The position numbers and the translations under genes are program-made. 64,000 nucleotides of DNA, from assembly GCA_030065915.1 (NCBI GenBank), contig JASJCQ010000008.1:1-64000 (forward strand). The letters run 5' to 3'. The stretch's first letter is position 1; every line of letters starts with the position of its first letter. Source of the stretch: Woeseiaceae bacterium. GTDB lineage: Bacteria; Pseudomonadota; Gammaproteobacteria; Steroidobacterales; Woeseiaceae. Positions 26,351 to 34,564 of this stretch are shown here, one piece after another. The notes beneath the pieces are model-generated. The model was not told the origin of the DNA and searched no databases. It saw nothing but the letters and a program-made list of their open reading frames with translations.

Positions 26351-27319
26351 ATGACAGAGAACAACGCAACGCCGCCGAGGCGAATCATCTATGTGCACGG
26401 TTATTCCCTGAAGCCGTCCGAGTCCGTTCTCGAAGAATTCACTCGTCACGCGATACGTTCCGGTATCCAGCGGGACTATCCCGAAGACATAGCGGCGTTC
26501 GACGAGGCTGACGTTGGTCTGGCGTACTACGGGGACCTGACCCGGCCTCTCTTGAAGGACCGCGGCAGGGAGTACGACGAAGAACTGGATATCGGCGATC
26601 GCAAGAACGCGCTGATTGCTCTGCAATCGGTGTCCCGGCGCAAGAAATTCGGCTTCCGGCAGTACGACAGCCTGCCGGGCAAGTCGGCGAAGAAGGAGTT
26701 TCTCGCCGGGATCATAGCGCCGGTGATGGGACTACTCGGCCAGACCATGCGATTGCTCGGTCGCGTCGCCCCGGTGTTCGCCGCTTATCTTCAGAATGAA
26801 GACGGGCTCGGCACGAGGATACGCGACCGGGTCAGAGGCGAGATTATCGAGGCGATGGAATCCGGTGCGACGCTGATGATCGTGTCGCACGGCATGGGCA
26901 GCATCGTCGCTTACGACGTGCTCTGGCAGCTGTCGCGTGACCCGAGGTTTTCGGACCACGCGACGACGAAGGTTGACTGTTTCGTCTCGATGGGCGCGCC
27001 GTTGTCCGACAATTACATTCGCAAATACCTGTTGGGCGCGAAGTCGGCAGGGATCGAGCGCTATCCCGGCAACATCATCAATTGGCTCAATCTCTCGGCG
27101 GAAGATGACTATCTCTGTCACGATGGCACCGTCGCCGACGATTTCCGTGAGATGATGCGGGAGCATATCGTCAGCCGGATCACGGACTTCCGGATCTACA
27201 ACCAGACGGTACGCTACGGCAAATCAAACCCGCACAGTTCGGTGGGTTACCTGATCCATCCGCGCTTGTCGAAGATCATCCGCGACTGGCTCTGCGAGCG
27301 GCCCGGCCTTATTCAGTGA
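26351..27319 (+). CDS. Alpha/beta-hydrolase-like protein lacking the usual Ser nucleophile
   Basis: A 322-residue cytoplasmic protein. The first strand and turn IIYVHGYSLKP resemble the oxyanion region of lipase-like alpha/beta hydrolases, and LMIVSHGMGSIVAYDVLWQL occupies the nucleophile elbow. The usual G-H-S-x-G there reads Ser179-His180-Gly181-Met182-Gly183, so the nucleophile position is Gly. A later CFVSMGAPLSDNY and a C-terminal HSSVGYLIHP might supply Asp and His. It starts seven bases after the DUF4956 stop, so they are likely co-transcribed. Either the enzyme uses another Ser or it is a non-catalytic fold. The 3' end overlaps the convergent kinase-like gene by seven bases. Confidence 0.72.
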   Translation: MTENNATPPRRIIYVHGYSLKPSESVLEEFTRHAIRSGIQRDYPEDIAAFDEADVGLAYYGDLTRPLLKDRGREYDEELDIGDRKNALIALQSVSRRKKFGFRQYDSLPGKSAKKEFLAGIIAPVMGLLGQTMRLLGRVAPVFAAYLQNEDGLGTRIRDRVRGEIIEAMESGATLMIVSHGMGSIVAYDVLWQLSRDPRFSDHATTKVDCFVSMGAPLSDNYIRKYLLGAKSAGIERYPGNIINWLNLSAEDDYLCHDGTVADDFREMMREHIVSRITDFRIYNQTVRYGKSNPHSSVGYLIHPRLSKIIRDWLCERPGLIQ

Positions 27320-28344
27320 CACCTGCCCTCGAGGCGTTTTTCCACCAATCTCGGGTCGTCGATGATTTTATAGAAATCGTCCATTAGGCGCGTCGTTAGC
27401 TTCCGGCTGTACTTCGACAAGTGGGGGAAGGTCTCTACCAACGCATAGAACTCATCGCGCTTCTCGTCGAATTGCTTCAGCGTTTGCGGCAAGTGTTCAT
27501 TGTTGACGCAGTGACCCCGGTAGTAGCGCTGCGTGATCCTGCGCAATCCGTAACGGGGATTAGGCACCGCGTACTCAGCCGATACGAAACCGGACATGTC
27601 GAAGTCGTACGGGATTGAGTAGTACAACTCCTCGCCTTCGCCAAACAGGATGTGGTTGTGACAGCAGTCATCCTCTTCAGCAGCCGCGAAGGTGGAAAAG
27701 TCAACGTTGGCGATCAGGTAGTGGAACATCGTGGCCAGGTTCACGAAGTCGCTGTGCAACTTGCCCAGCTGAGCCGGGCCTATGAGCTCGACGGGCTTGG
27801 CATCGATTCGTTTGCCTAGCCGGTTCTTGTGTTCGATCAGGAACCCGAATTCGGTTATCGGACGACGTTTTACCTCGCTGTACTCGTAGGTGATCTCAAG
27901 CAGCCGCACCCGGAAACTCCTGTCAGTCAACAGGTTGAACATCCGGTAGACCAGGTACTCCCGCAACAGGCCCTGTTTGTGAACGACCGAATCGCTCTTG
28001 CAGTGCGTGACCAGCTTCAGCTTGTCCTGTTTATCAAAGAGCGTGTCCTTCGTCTCGGACTTCTTGAAGTTCAGGCGAATCGGCGGAAAGTTGCAGGTCG
28101 CCGGTTCTCTCCGCGATTTGCCACGGGCGCGAATCTGGATAGCGAACTGATGCTCCTGTCCGGCTTCGTCGGTATAGGTGAACGTTCCTTGCTCTTCGTC
28201 CTCCAGCGAGCGGGTCTGGAGGATGCGCTTGAATGGCGCCTCGATGGTTACTTTCAGCGTGTCATTGGACTCGAACAGCGGGTCGGTCTTGCCAAGTGCA
28301 GGACCCGCAATGCACAGCACCAGGAGGCACACGATCCGTCTCAT
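27313..28344 (-). CDS. Secreted CotH-like atypical kinase candidate (paralogue 1)
   Basis: A 343-residue protein with a Sec signal peptide (CLLVLCIAGPALG). The N-terminal half has IQIRARGKSRR and FPPIRLNFKK, the CotH-style RG-x-S followed by a P-x-x-L-x-F strand. The middle EYLVYRMFNLLTDRSFRVRL is helical. The catalytic-type segment follows: Asn213-x-Asp215, Cys227-Cys228-His229-Asn230 and IPYDFD (Asp247, Asp249), matching in order the N-x-D, H-N and P-W-D-x-D elements of CotH and related atypical kinases. If active it would phosphorylate proteins or other targets in the periplasm or outside. The paralogue at 30235 shares every one of these elements. Family uncharacterised; kinase activity is an inference from the motif pattern. 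Confidence 0.7.
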   Translation of the reverse strand: MRRIVCLLVLCIAGPALGKTDPLFESNDTLKVTIEAPFKRILQTRSLEDEEQGTFTYTDEAGQEHQFAIQIRARGKSRREPATCNFPPIRLNFKKSETKDTLFDKQDKLKLVTHCKSDSVVHKQGLLREYLVYRMFNLLTDRSFRVRLLEITYEYSEVKRRPITEFGFLIEHKNRLGKRIDAKPVELIGPAQLGKLHSDFVNLATMFHYLIANVDFSTFAAAEEDDCCHNHILFGEGEELYYSIPYDFDMSGFVSAEYAVPNPRYGLRRITQRYYRGHCVNNEHLPQTLKQFDEKRDEFYALVETFPHLSKYSRKLTTRLMDDFYKIIDDPRLVEKRLEGRCH

Positions 28345-28460
28345 CGTTCAGCTTTCCTTAAGCAACCTCATGCGATCTTAACATGCGGGTAATCGTGCAT
28401 TACCTTGACTGTCGCTCTAAAATACAGGGACGCAGGACACATCGTATTTTGTGAAATCCT

Positions 28461-30248
28461 ATGCCGCTTCTTTTGTTAATCATCCTGTTGTTCTCAGTGC
28501 CCGCCGCGGCAAGCTGGCAGTTCGACGGGGTGCAGCGCGTCGTCGCGGTATCCGATGTTCACGGCGCACACCCGGCCTTCGCCACTACATTGAAGGGCGC
28601 GGGTGTCATTGACGACGAGCAATCGTGGAGCGGCGGAACGTCTCACCTGGTCATCGTCGGCGATCTGTTGGATCGCGGACCTGATTCGCGCCGTTCGATG
28701 GACCTGCTGATGAAGCTCGAGCAGGAGGCGGAGGCGGCCGGCGGCAAGGTGCACGTCCTGATTGGCAATCACGAGGCGATGAACCTGATCGGCGATCTTC
28801 GCTATGTCGCGACGCAGGAATACGCGGCCTTCGAGAGAGACGAAACCGAAGACGAACGGAACGCCTGGTTCGAGAAACACAGGGAGTCCCGTGAGACGCC
28901 GGACTACTCGCGCGACGAGTTCGACAAGGCATTTCCGCCAGGCTACTTTGCGCATCGACGCGCATTTGCCGCCGACGGATACTACGGCGCCTGGTTGCTG
29001 TCGAAGCCTGTCATCGTAGTTATCAACCAGACCGCATTCGTACACGGCGGCGTATCGCCGATGATCGGCGAGTATGGATTGGACGGGGTGAACGGCAAGC
29101 TCGTCGGAGAGATGGCGGAGTACCTGCGTCTCCTCGATACGCTATACGCCGACGGCATACTGTTGCCGACCGATAGCTTCTACGACCATCCGGGTTTGCT
29201 GGAAGCCTGGATGCCGCCGCTGGACACTTCGCCGGAGGTGCTGGACCGTGTCGCGAAGACCCGGATTCTCAACGCTTCCCGCCTGCACGATTCCGACGGG
29301 CCCCTCTGGTATCGAGGCAACGCCGCGTGCAGCCGTGTCATCGAGGAGACGCGACTGCTCGAAACGCTCGAGATCATAGGTGCGAATCGCGTCGTCATCG
29401 GTCACACGCCGACCCCGACACGCCGAATCCTGAGCAGGCTCGACGGCGCCATCATCGAAGTCGATACCGGCATGAATCGCCAGTCATACGGCGGCACGGG
29501 CAATGCGTTGCTGCTCGAAGCAGGGCGCTTAAGCGCGATTAACGAAGTCGGTGCCGAGGCTTACGCGGTCGAGGCGCATCCCAGGCAGGTTGGTACCCGG
29601 CCCGGCGGCTTCCTGAGTCTCGACGACACGCTCGACCTGCTTGCGACGGGAGAGGTCGTCGAAGAAATCACCGACGAGCAGGGCCGACAGATTGTCAGGT
29701 TGCAGAAAAGTGATCGCAGTATCGAGGCGGTTTTCTCGCCACGCTCGGCCCGTGGTTTCTACCCGGAACTCGCCGCGTTCGCGCTCGACCAGTTGCTCGA
29801 GCTCGACATGGTGCCGGCGACGGTGCGCCGCAAACTGGGCCGACGGGACGGCACGCTGCAGTTCCTGGTGCCCGGTACGTTGAACGAGGAACAACGATCG
29901 GCGTCCGGCCGTGGCAGCGGCGCGCAGTGCCCGTTGCCCGATCAGTGGGACGCCATGTACGTGTTCGACAGCCTGATTCACAATGAGGCCAGGACCCGCG
30001 ACCGCATGCTCTACGATCCGGAGGGTGGCTGGGACCTGGTGTTGATCGGACACAGTCGCAGCTTTTCCACGAAGAAGGGTGTGCCGGATTATCTGTCCGG
30101 GATCGAACTCAATCTGACTGACAGCTGGCGCAAGGGGCTGTCCGGCCTGGCCGATGACGTGCTCGATGAGGAACTCGAGGATGCCCTCGACAAGCGAAGG
30201 CGCAGGGCGCTGGCGAATCGTCGAGACCTGTTGCTCAGCGGCGACTAG
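28461..30248 (+). CDS. Secreted PPP-type metallophosphatase fused to a degenerate kinase-like domain
   Basis: A 595-residue protein with a hydrophobic signal peptide (LLLIILLFSVPAAA). Residues 25-350 are a complete calcineurin-like phosphatase: Asp32-x-His34 in VSDVHGAHP, Asp68 in GDLLDRG, Asn103-His104-Glu105 in IGNHEAMN, and the later FVHGG and VIGHTPTP histidines. This looks like the Shewanella-like phosphatase branch. Residues about 410-590 resemble a kinase-type fold (AVFSPRSARGFYPELAAF; LDMVPATVRRKLG; FDSLIHNEARTRDRML; LVLIGHSRSF), but the Lys of the first block is Ser426, the catalytic Asp is Ala510 and the metal-binding Asp is Gly530. Its stop region overlaps the second kinase-like gene by 14 bases. 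The target is unknown. Confidence 0.82.
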   Translation: MPLLLLIILLFSVPAAASWQFDGVQRVVAVSDVHGAHPAFATTLKGAGVIDDEQSWSGGTSHLVIVGDLLDRGPDSRRSMDLLMKLEQEAEAAGGKVHVLIGNHEAMNLIGDLRYVATQEYAAFERDETEDERNAWFEKHRESRETPDYSRDEFDKAFPPGYFAHRRAFAADGYYGAWLLSKPVIVVINQTAFVHGGVSPMIGEYGLDGVNGKLVGEMAEYLRLLDTLYADGILLPTDSFYDHPGLLEAWMPPLDTSPEVLDRVAKTRILNASRLHDSDGPLWYRGNAACSRVIEETRLLETLEIIGANRVVIGHTPTPTRRILSRLDGAIIEVDTGMNRQSYGGTGNALLLEAGRLSAINEVGAEAYAVEAHPRQVGTRPGGFLSLDDTLDLLATGEVVEEITDEQGRQIVRLQKSDRSIEAVFSPRSARGFYPELAAFALDQLLELDMVPATVRRKLGRRDGTLQFLVPGTLNEEQRSASGRGSGAQCPLPDQWDAMYVFDSLIHNEARTRDRMLYDPEGGWDLVLIGHSRSFSTKKGVPDYLSGIELNLTDSWRKGLSGLADDVLDEELEDALDKRRRRALANRRDLLLSGD

Positions 30249-31227
30249 CGCCCAGGCAGCGCCGATCGAACTTGTTGACGAGCCGCTCCGGATTCTTCGC
30301 TTGTTTGAAGAAGCCGGCCAGGTAACGTTTCTTCTTTGCTTTGTCTTTCTGCGAGAGCAACGGCAGGGAGTCGATCAGTTGCATGAACTCCGTTTCTTTC
30401 TCGATGACTCTGTCGAGCGCTCGCCGCAGTGTGCCGCGATCGGTGCAGTAGCCGCGGTAGCGGCGCTGAGTGACGCTCGACGTGCGTAGACTCGCATCGG
30501 GCTTCGCGTATTTCGCGTCAACGAAGCCCGCGAGATCGAAGTCATAGGGCACCACCAGCAGCCTGCCCTCGTCCTGCTCAACGACGATCTCATTATGGCA
30601 GCAGACCGTGTCGCCATCGGCGGTCACCAGTGACCAGTCCGTGTTGCCGACCATGAAAGCAAACACGTATACGAGTGCAGCCTGCTCCTGGTCTATCCAG
30701 CTGCGCGACAGCGCGCCGAGCCCAGACAGGCGGGTTCCGATGCGCTCCGCCATGTCCTTTTCGGGCTCGAGGAAGAACGTGAACCGGGAGAAGTCGTTCC
30801 CTTCGGTATCGACATACGTCATTCGGGCTAGCCGGACCTGCAGGCTGTTGTCCGTCAGCAGGTTGAACATCCGGTACACGGCGTACTCCTCCACGACGTC
30901 CGTCTCGGAATGATCGACGTTGCGGCAGTGCGTCACCAGCTTCAGTTTGTCCGCGCCTTCAAAGACACCGCCCGCTCCCTTGAAATTCAGCCTGAGCGGC
31001 GGGAAAGCACAGACGCGCAGACGGCTGTTGCCCCGGGCACGGACCTTGATCTCGTAAGTGTTGCCGGCGTGCTCGAGCGTGAAGGGGTATTGCTGTTTCG
31101 CCTCTTTATTTTCCACGACCGACGTGAGGGGACCCTCGAGACGAAGTTCAAGCGTGTCCGTGCCGCCAAACAGCGGAGTGCCGCTACCGGCCAGCGAAAC
31201 CAGCAATGCTGTCATGACCGTCTTCAC
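30235..31227 (-). CDS. Secreted CotH-like atypical kinase candidate (paralogue 2)
   Basis: A 330-residue paralogue of the protein encoded at 27313-28344, with a Sec signal peptide (MTALLVSLAGSGTPLFGG). Shared blocks are VRARGNSR, FPPLRLNFKG, KLKLVTHCR, EYAVYRMFNLLTDNSLQVRL, the Gly194-Asn195-Thr-Asp197-Trp segment, Cys209-Cys210-His211-Asn212, VPYDFDLAGFVDAKYAKP (Asp229, Asp231) and RRYRGYC. The Gly-Asn-x-Asp form is closer to the textbook atypical-kinase loop than in paralogue 1. The Cys pair before His-Asn is conserved in both and could form a disulfide in the periplasm. It converges on the phosphatase gene, overlapping its last 14 bases. Kinase activity is inferred only. Confidence 0.7.
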   Translation of the reverse strand: MKTVMTALLVSLAGSGTPLFGGTDTLELRLEGPLTSVVENKEAKQQYPFTLEHAGNTYEIKVRARGNSRLRVCAFPPLRLNFKGAGGVFEGADKLKLVTHCRNVDHSETDVVEEYAVYRMFNLLTDNSLQVRLARMTYVDTEGNDFSRFTFFLEPEKDMAERIGTRLSGLGALSRSWIDQEQAALVYVFAFMVGNTDWSLVTADGDTVCCHNEIVVEQDEGRLLVVPYDFDLAGFVDAKYAKPDASLRTSSVTQRRYRGYCTDRGTLRRALDRVIEKETEFMQLIDSLPLLSQKDKAKKKRYLAGFFKQAKNPERLVNKFDRRCLGASRR

Positions 31228-31304
31228 GATGTAACAAGTGTAGCGCGAACTGGAACTCAGGCCACCCGGGCTGGCAAACTGTCAGCTTTTGCGCCGGTAC
31301 CCCA

Positions 31305-32345
31305 TTGAACCTCGACGACCTCCAACCCATCCCGGTCTACACCGATGTCGACAAGGCGCGGTTCGAAAACGACATCCAGCCGCTGCACAGGCCCGCGATC
31401 CTCAAGGGTCTCGCGAAGGACTGGCCGATAGTCGCCAAGGCGAAGGACTCCAACCGGACGTTGGCCGACTATATCGAGAGTTTCGAACCGGGGCGTCCGG
31501 TCAAGGCGTTCTTCGCCACCCCGGACGTCGAAGGTCGGTATTTCTACAACGACGACTTTAGCGGCTTCAATTTCCGGCAGCGCGAGCTGCCGCTGGCCGA
31601 ACTGCTTGGCACGCTGCGTCGCCATGAGGACGACGACCGTCCGCCGTCCGTCTATGCCGGCGCGATTCAGCTCACCGGCCGGCTCGAGGCCCTGCGCGAT
31701 TCCAATCACCACGTGCTGCTCGATGAAGAGATGGAGCAGCTCGTATCGATATGGATCGGCAACCGGGGCAAGACCGCCATCCATTGGGACCTGCCGCAGA
31801 ATATCGCCTGCGTCGTTGCCGGGCAGCGCCGATTTACGCTGTTCCCGCCGGAGCAGCTGCCGAATCTCTACATCGGGCCTCTGGACGTTACGCTCGCCGG
31901 CCAACCAGTGAGCCTGGTCGATCTCAACGATCCGGACCTGGATAAATTTCCGAAGTTCAGCGACGCGCTGGAGGCCGCGCAGACCGCCGTCATGGAGCCG
32001 GGCGACGCGATCTACGTGCCGAGCATGTGGTTCCATCACGTCCAGAACATGAGCGCACTCGGGGTGCTGATCAACTTCTGGTGGCGCGACGCCGCGCCGC
32101 ACATGTTCACGCCGCTGTTCACGATGTTCCATGCGCTACTGTCCATCCGGGACCTGCCATCAGACGAGCGCGAGCACTGGCGACGGATGTTCGATCACTA
32201 CATCTTCCGTGAGGATCATGACCCGATGCCGCACGTGCCCGAGCACGCGCGAGGCGTCTTCCGGGACATGACGCCCGAGCGGGTCGTTGCTCTGCGAAAC
32301 TTCCTCGTGCACAGGCTTGGCGGCGAACTTCGTCGCGACAAATGA
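31305..32345 (+). CDS. JmjC-like cupin-8 protein
   Basis: A 346-residue protein of the cupin_8/JmjC-like type, related to Fe(II)/2-oxoglutarate hydroxylases. The N-terminal LHRPAILKGLAKDWP is a family block. The iron ligands are probably His-x-Asp in TAIHWDLPQNI and the distal His in SMWFHHVQNM, with a Lys/Arg strand between (GQRRFTLFPPEQL). A TTG start at 31305 gives the best N-terminus; a weak ribosome site precedes it. The stop overlaps the next ATG by four bases. Cupin-8 proteins in related bacteria often sit near TonB receptors and halogenases, which is not the case here. Substrate unknown. Confidence 0.85.
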   Translation: MNLDDLQPIPVYTDVDKARFENDIQPLHRPAILKGLAKDWPIVAKAKDSNRTLADYIESFEPGRPVKAFFATPDVEGRYFYNDDFSGFNFRQRELPLAELLGTLRRHEDDDRPPSVYAGAIQLTGRLEALRDSNHHVLLDEEMEQLVSIWIGNRGKTAIHWDLPQNIACVVAGQRRFTLFPPEQLPNLYIGPLDVTLAGQPVSLVDLNDPDLDKFPKFSDALEAAQTAVMEPGDAIYVPSMWFHHVQNMSALGVLINFWWRDAAPHMFTPLFTMFHALLSIRDLPSDEREHWRRMFDHYIFREDHDPMPHVPEHARGVFRDMTPERVVALRNFLVHRLGGELRRDK

Positions 32346-34564
32346 ACGACGACGAGTTCTACCAGGCCGAGGCGCAGCCCTGGCGACGGGAGTTGCCCCG
32401 GTTCTACTACCATACCCACTTCGTCGAGATGCTCGCATTCGTCAAGGCGCACTACACCCACGTGTTCTCCGATCGGGAGCAGGCGTTTTTCGACGATTTC
32501 GACGAGCTGCCGTTCGAGGCGCAGTGTCTGTATGTGCGGCTCGTCAATCGAAAAGGCCGGGTCTTTGCCCGCTCGCGCCTACGCTATCCCGAAATCGGCG
32601 ATTCAGGTCGGTTGCTGGCTGCACTCGATGCCGCCGGCTGGCTGGCGAGGCCCGGTGCCGAACACGTTGATGAGGTCTTGAGTTTCATGACGCGCAGCCA
32701 GCTGCTCGACGCGCTGCGGCCGCGCTTTGTGGGCATGAAAACGTCAATGAAGAAGGCCGAGCTGCTCGAGTTTGCGAAGGCTCACGCCACGGCCTCTGAG
32801 CTCGTCGAGCTGCTGCCCACCGACGGCGTCTTCATCCAGGGCCGGGAAGCGGTCATCCGGTTTCTGCTGTTTCTGTACTTCGGTCGCATCAGTGATGGCC
32901 TGTCACGATTCACGATGCGAGACCTTGGTCTCGTGCGAACCTCGGCGCAGGCTGCCAGCTACGAGCCCCGCTTCCAGGATCGCGCGGAAGCCATGGAGAC
33001 GTACTTCTACGCCTGCATGCTGGCGGACTTCGGTCGTTTCCCCGAGCGCCTGCAGCAGATGGCGCACGGCGTCGACGAATGGCCCGAACCACAGCAGGGG
33101 TATGCGGCCAGTCTGCGAGACAAGCTCGCGTACCGCCTCGGCCGCGCACTGGAGCGGAACAAGGAGACTTACGCTGCGTTGCGGCTGTATCAAAAGGGAG
33201 AGAATACGCGCTGCGCAGAGCGGGTCGTTCGCCTTCTGCTGGCGAGCGGGCAACGGGTGGAGGCGGAGCAATTCCTGGAACGTTGCCTGACCGACCCGGC
33301 CAGCGATGCCGAGGCCTTGCTCGCGGCTGACCTGTACGCAAGGAAGTTCGGCAAGAAAAGAACGTCCTCCTTGACAGACCTGCTGCGGGCTGCCGACGTT
33401 ATCGACATTGACGAGGCGCACAGCGGCTCGCCCGAGAACGCGGCCGTTGCCTACTATGAGCAGCGCGGTATCGCAGCTTATCGAGTCGAGAACACGCTGT
33501 GGCGAACGTTTTTCGGCCTGCTGTTCTGGGACCTGCTGTTCGGCAAGGCGGCGTCAGGCAGGCACTCGCCGTTCGAGAGCCTGCCGGGTTCCGTGCAGAG
33601 CGGCCGCTTCCTGGCCGAGAATCAGGACGCCATCGCAGCACGTCTTGCTCTACTGAATAAGCCCGCGGCGCTCAAGCAGGCGCTCCTAAAGACGAGCGTT
33701 AGTCACTACGGCACAGCCAACGGCGTGTTCCGCTGGCGCCAGCGGACCCTCGACGCGCTCCATGCAATGATCGACAAGGCGCAGGCCAAAGCCATGCGCC
33801 CGATGTTGATGCGTTTCTGCGCAGACTATGACGATGCGCGCAGCGGCTATCCGGACCTGATGCTGATCGATGGAGACACGGTGCGCTTCATTGAAATCAA
33901 GACCGACGGCGACAGCGTCCGGCGGAACCAGCTATTGCGCATCGAACAACTGCGTTCGGCGGGCTTCGACGCCGACGTCGTCCAGGTCCGGTGGATACTG
34001 GACCCCGAACAGGACTACGTCGTCGTAGACGTAGAGACCACGGGCGGGCGAGGGGAGCAGCATCGCGTCACCGAACTCGGCGCCGTCCGCGTCAGGAACG
34101 GGGAGATCGTCGACCGTTACCAGACACTGTTGAATCCGCAGCGCGGGATTCCGGCCAACATTACGCGCCTTACCGGCATCACGCCGGCGATGGTCGCCGA
34201 TGCGCCGTACTTTTCAGACGTTGCGGATGAGTTCGCGACGTTTCTCGAGGGCGGCATCTTCGTCGCGCACAACGTCGACTTCGACTACCGCTTCATTGCA
34301 CAGGAATTCGGCCGGCTCGGGCGAACATTCCGCATGCCCAGGTTGTGCACCTGTGCGTCAATGCGAAAGCTCTATCCGGGCCGCAAATCCTACAGCCTGG
34401 CGGCGCTGACCAGCGATTTCGGTATCAGGCTGGACAGCCACCACAGGGCCCTGTGCGATGCAGAGGCCGCGGCCGAGTTGTTGCTACTGATTAACGAGAA
34501 GCGCCTGGAGCAGCTCAGTCCCGCTGAGAACGCTGTTCCATCTGTCGCTCGAGGCGGTCGATGA
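32342..34564 (+). CDS. FAN1-type VRR-NUC nuclease fused to a DnaQ-like 3'-5' exonuclease
   Basis: A 740-residue protein. Residues 20-85 (FYYHTHFVEMLAF, FEAQCLYVRLVNRKGRVFAR) and 100-180 resemble the FAN1 N-terminal and SAP-like regions; the centre (200-400) is helical and repeat-like (KETYAALRLYQKGENTRCAE), as in the FAN1 TPR part. The VRR-NUC domain (about 440-555) has Pro-Asp in SGYPDLMLID near residue 503 and E-I-K in FIEIKTDG, completing a PD-(D/E)xK site. Residues 560-725 are a DEDDh exonuclease: Asp563-x-Glu565 in VVDVETTG, AHNVDFDYRF and HHRALCDAEAA. FAN1 repairs interstrand crosslinks. The exonuclease fusion would add 3'-end trimming. Its end overlaps the convergent gene by 50 bases. 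Confidence 0.85.
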   Translation: MNDDEFYQAEAQPWRRELPRFYYHTHFVEMLAFVKAHYTHVFSDREQAFFDDFDELPFEAQCLYVRLVNRKGRVFARSRLRYPEIGDSGRLLAALDAAGWLARPGAEHVDEVLSFMTRSQLLDALRPRFVGMKTSMKKAELLEFAKAHATASELVELLPTDGVFIQGREAVIRFLLFLYFGRISDGLSRFTMRDLGLVRTSAQAASYEPRFQDRAEAMETYFYACMLADFGRFPERLQQMAHGVDEWPEPQQGYAASLRDKLAYRLGRALERNKETYAALRLYQKGENTRCAERVVRLLLASGQRVEAEQFLERCLTDPASDAEALLAADLYARKFGKKRTSSLTDLLRAADVIDIDEAHSGSPENAAVAYYEQRGIAAYRVENTLWRTFFGLLFWDLLFGKAASGRHSPFESLPGSVQSGRFLAENQDAIAARLALLNKPAALKQALLKTSVSHYGTANGVFRWRQRTLDALHAMIDKAQAKAMRPMLMRFCADYDDARSGYPDLMLIDGDTVRFIEIKTDGDSVRRNQLLRIEQLRSAGFDADVVQVRWILDPEQDYVVVDVETTGGRGEQHRVTELGAVRVRNGEIVDRYQTLLNPQRGIPANITRLTGITPAMVADAPYFSDVADEFATFLEGGIFVAHNVDFDYRFIAQEFGRLGRTFRMPRLCTCASMRKLYPGRKSYSLAALTSDFGIRLDSHHRALCDAEAAAELLLLINEKRLEQLSPAENAVPSVARGGR

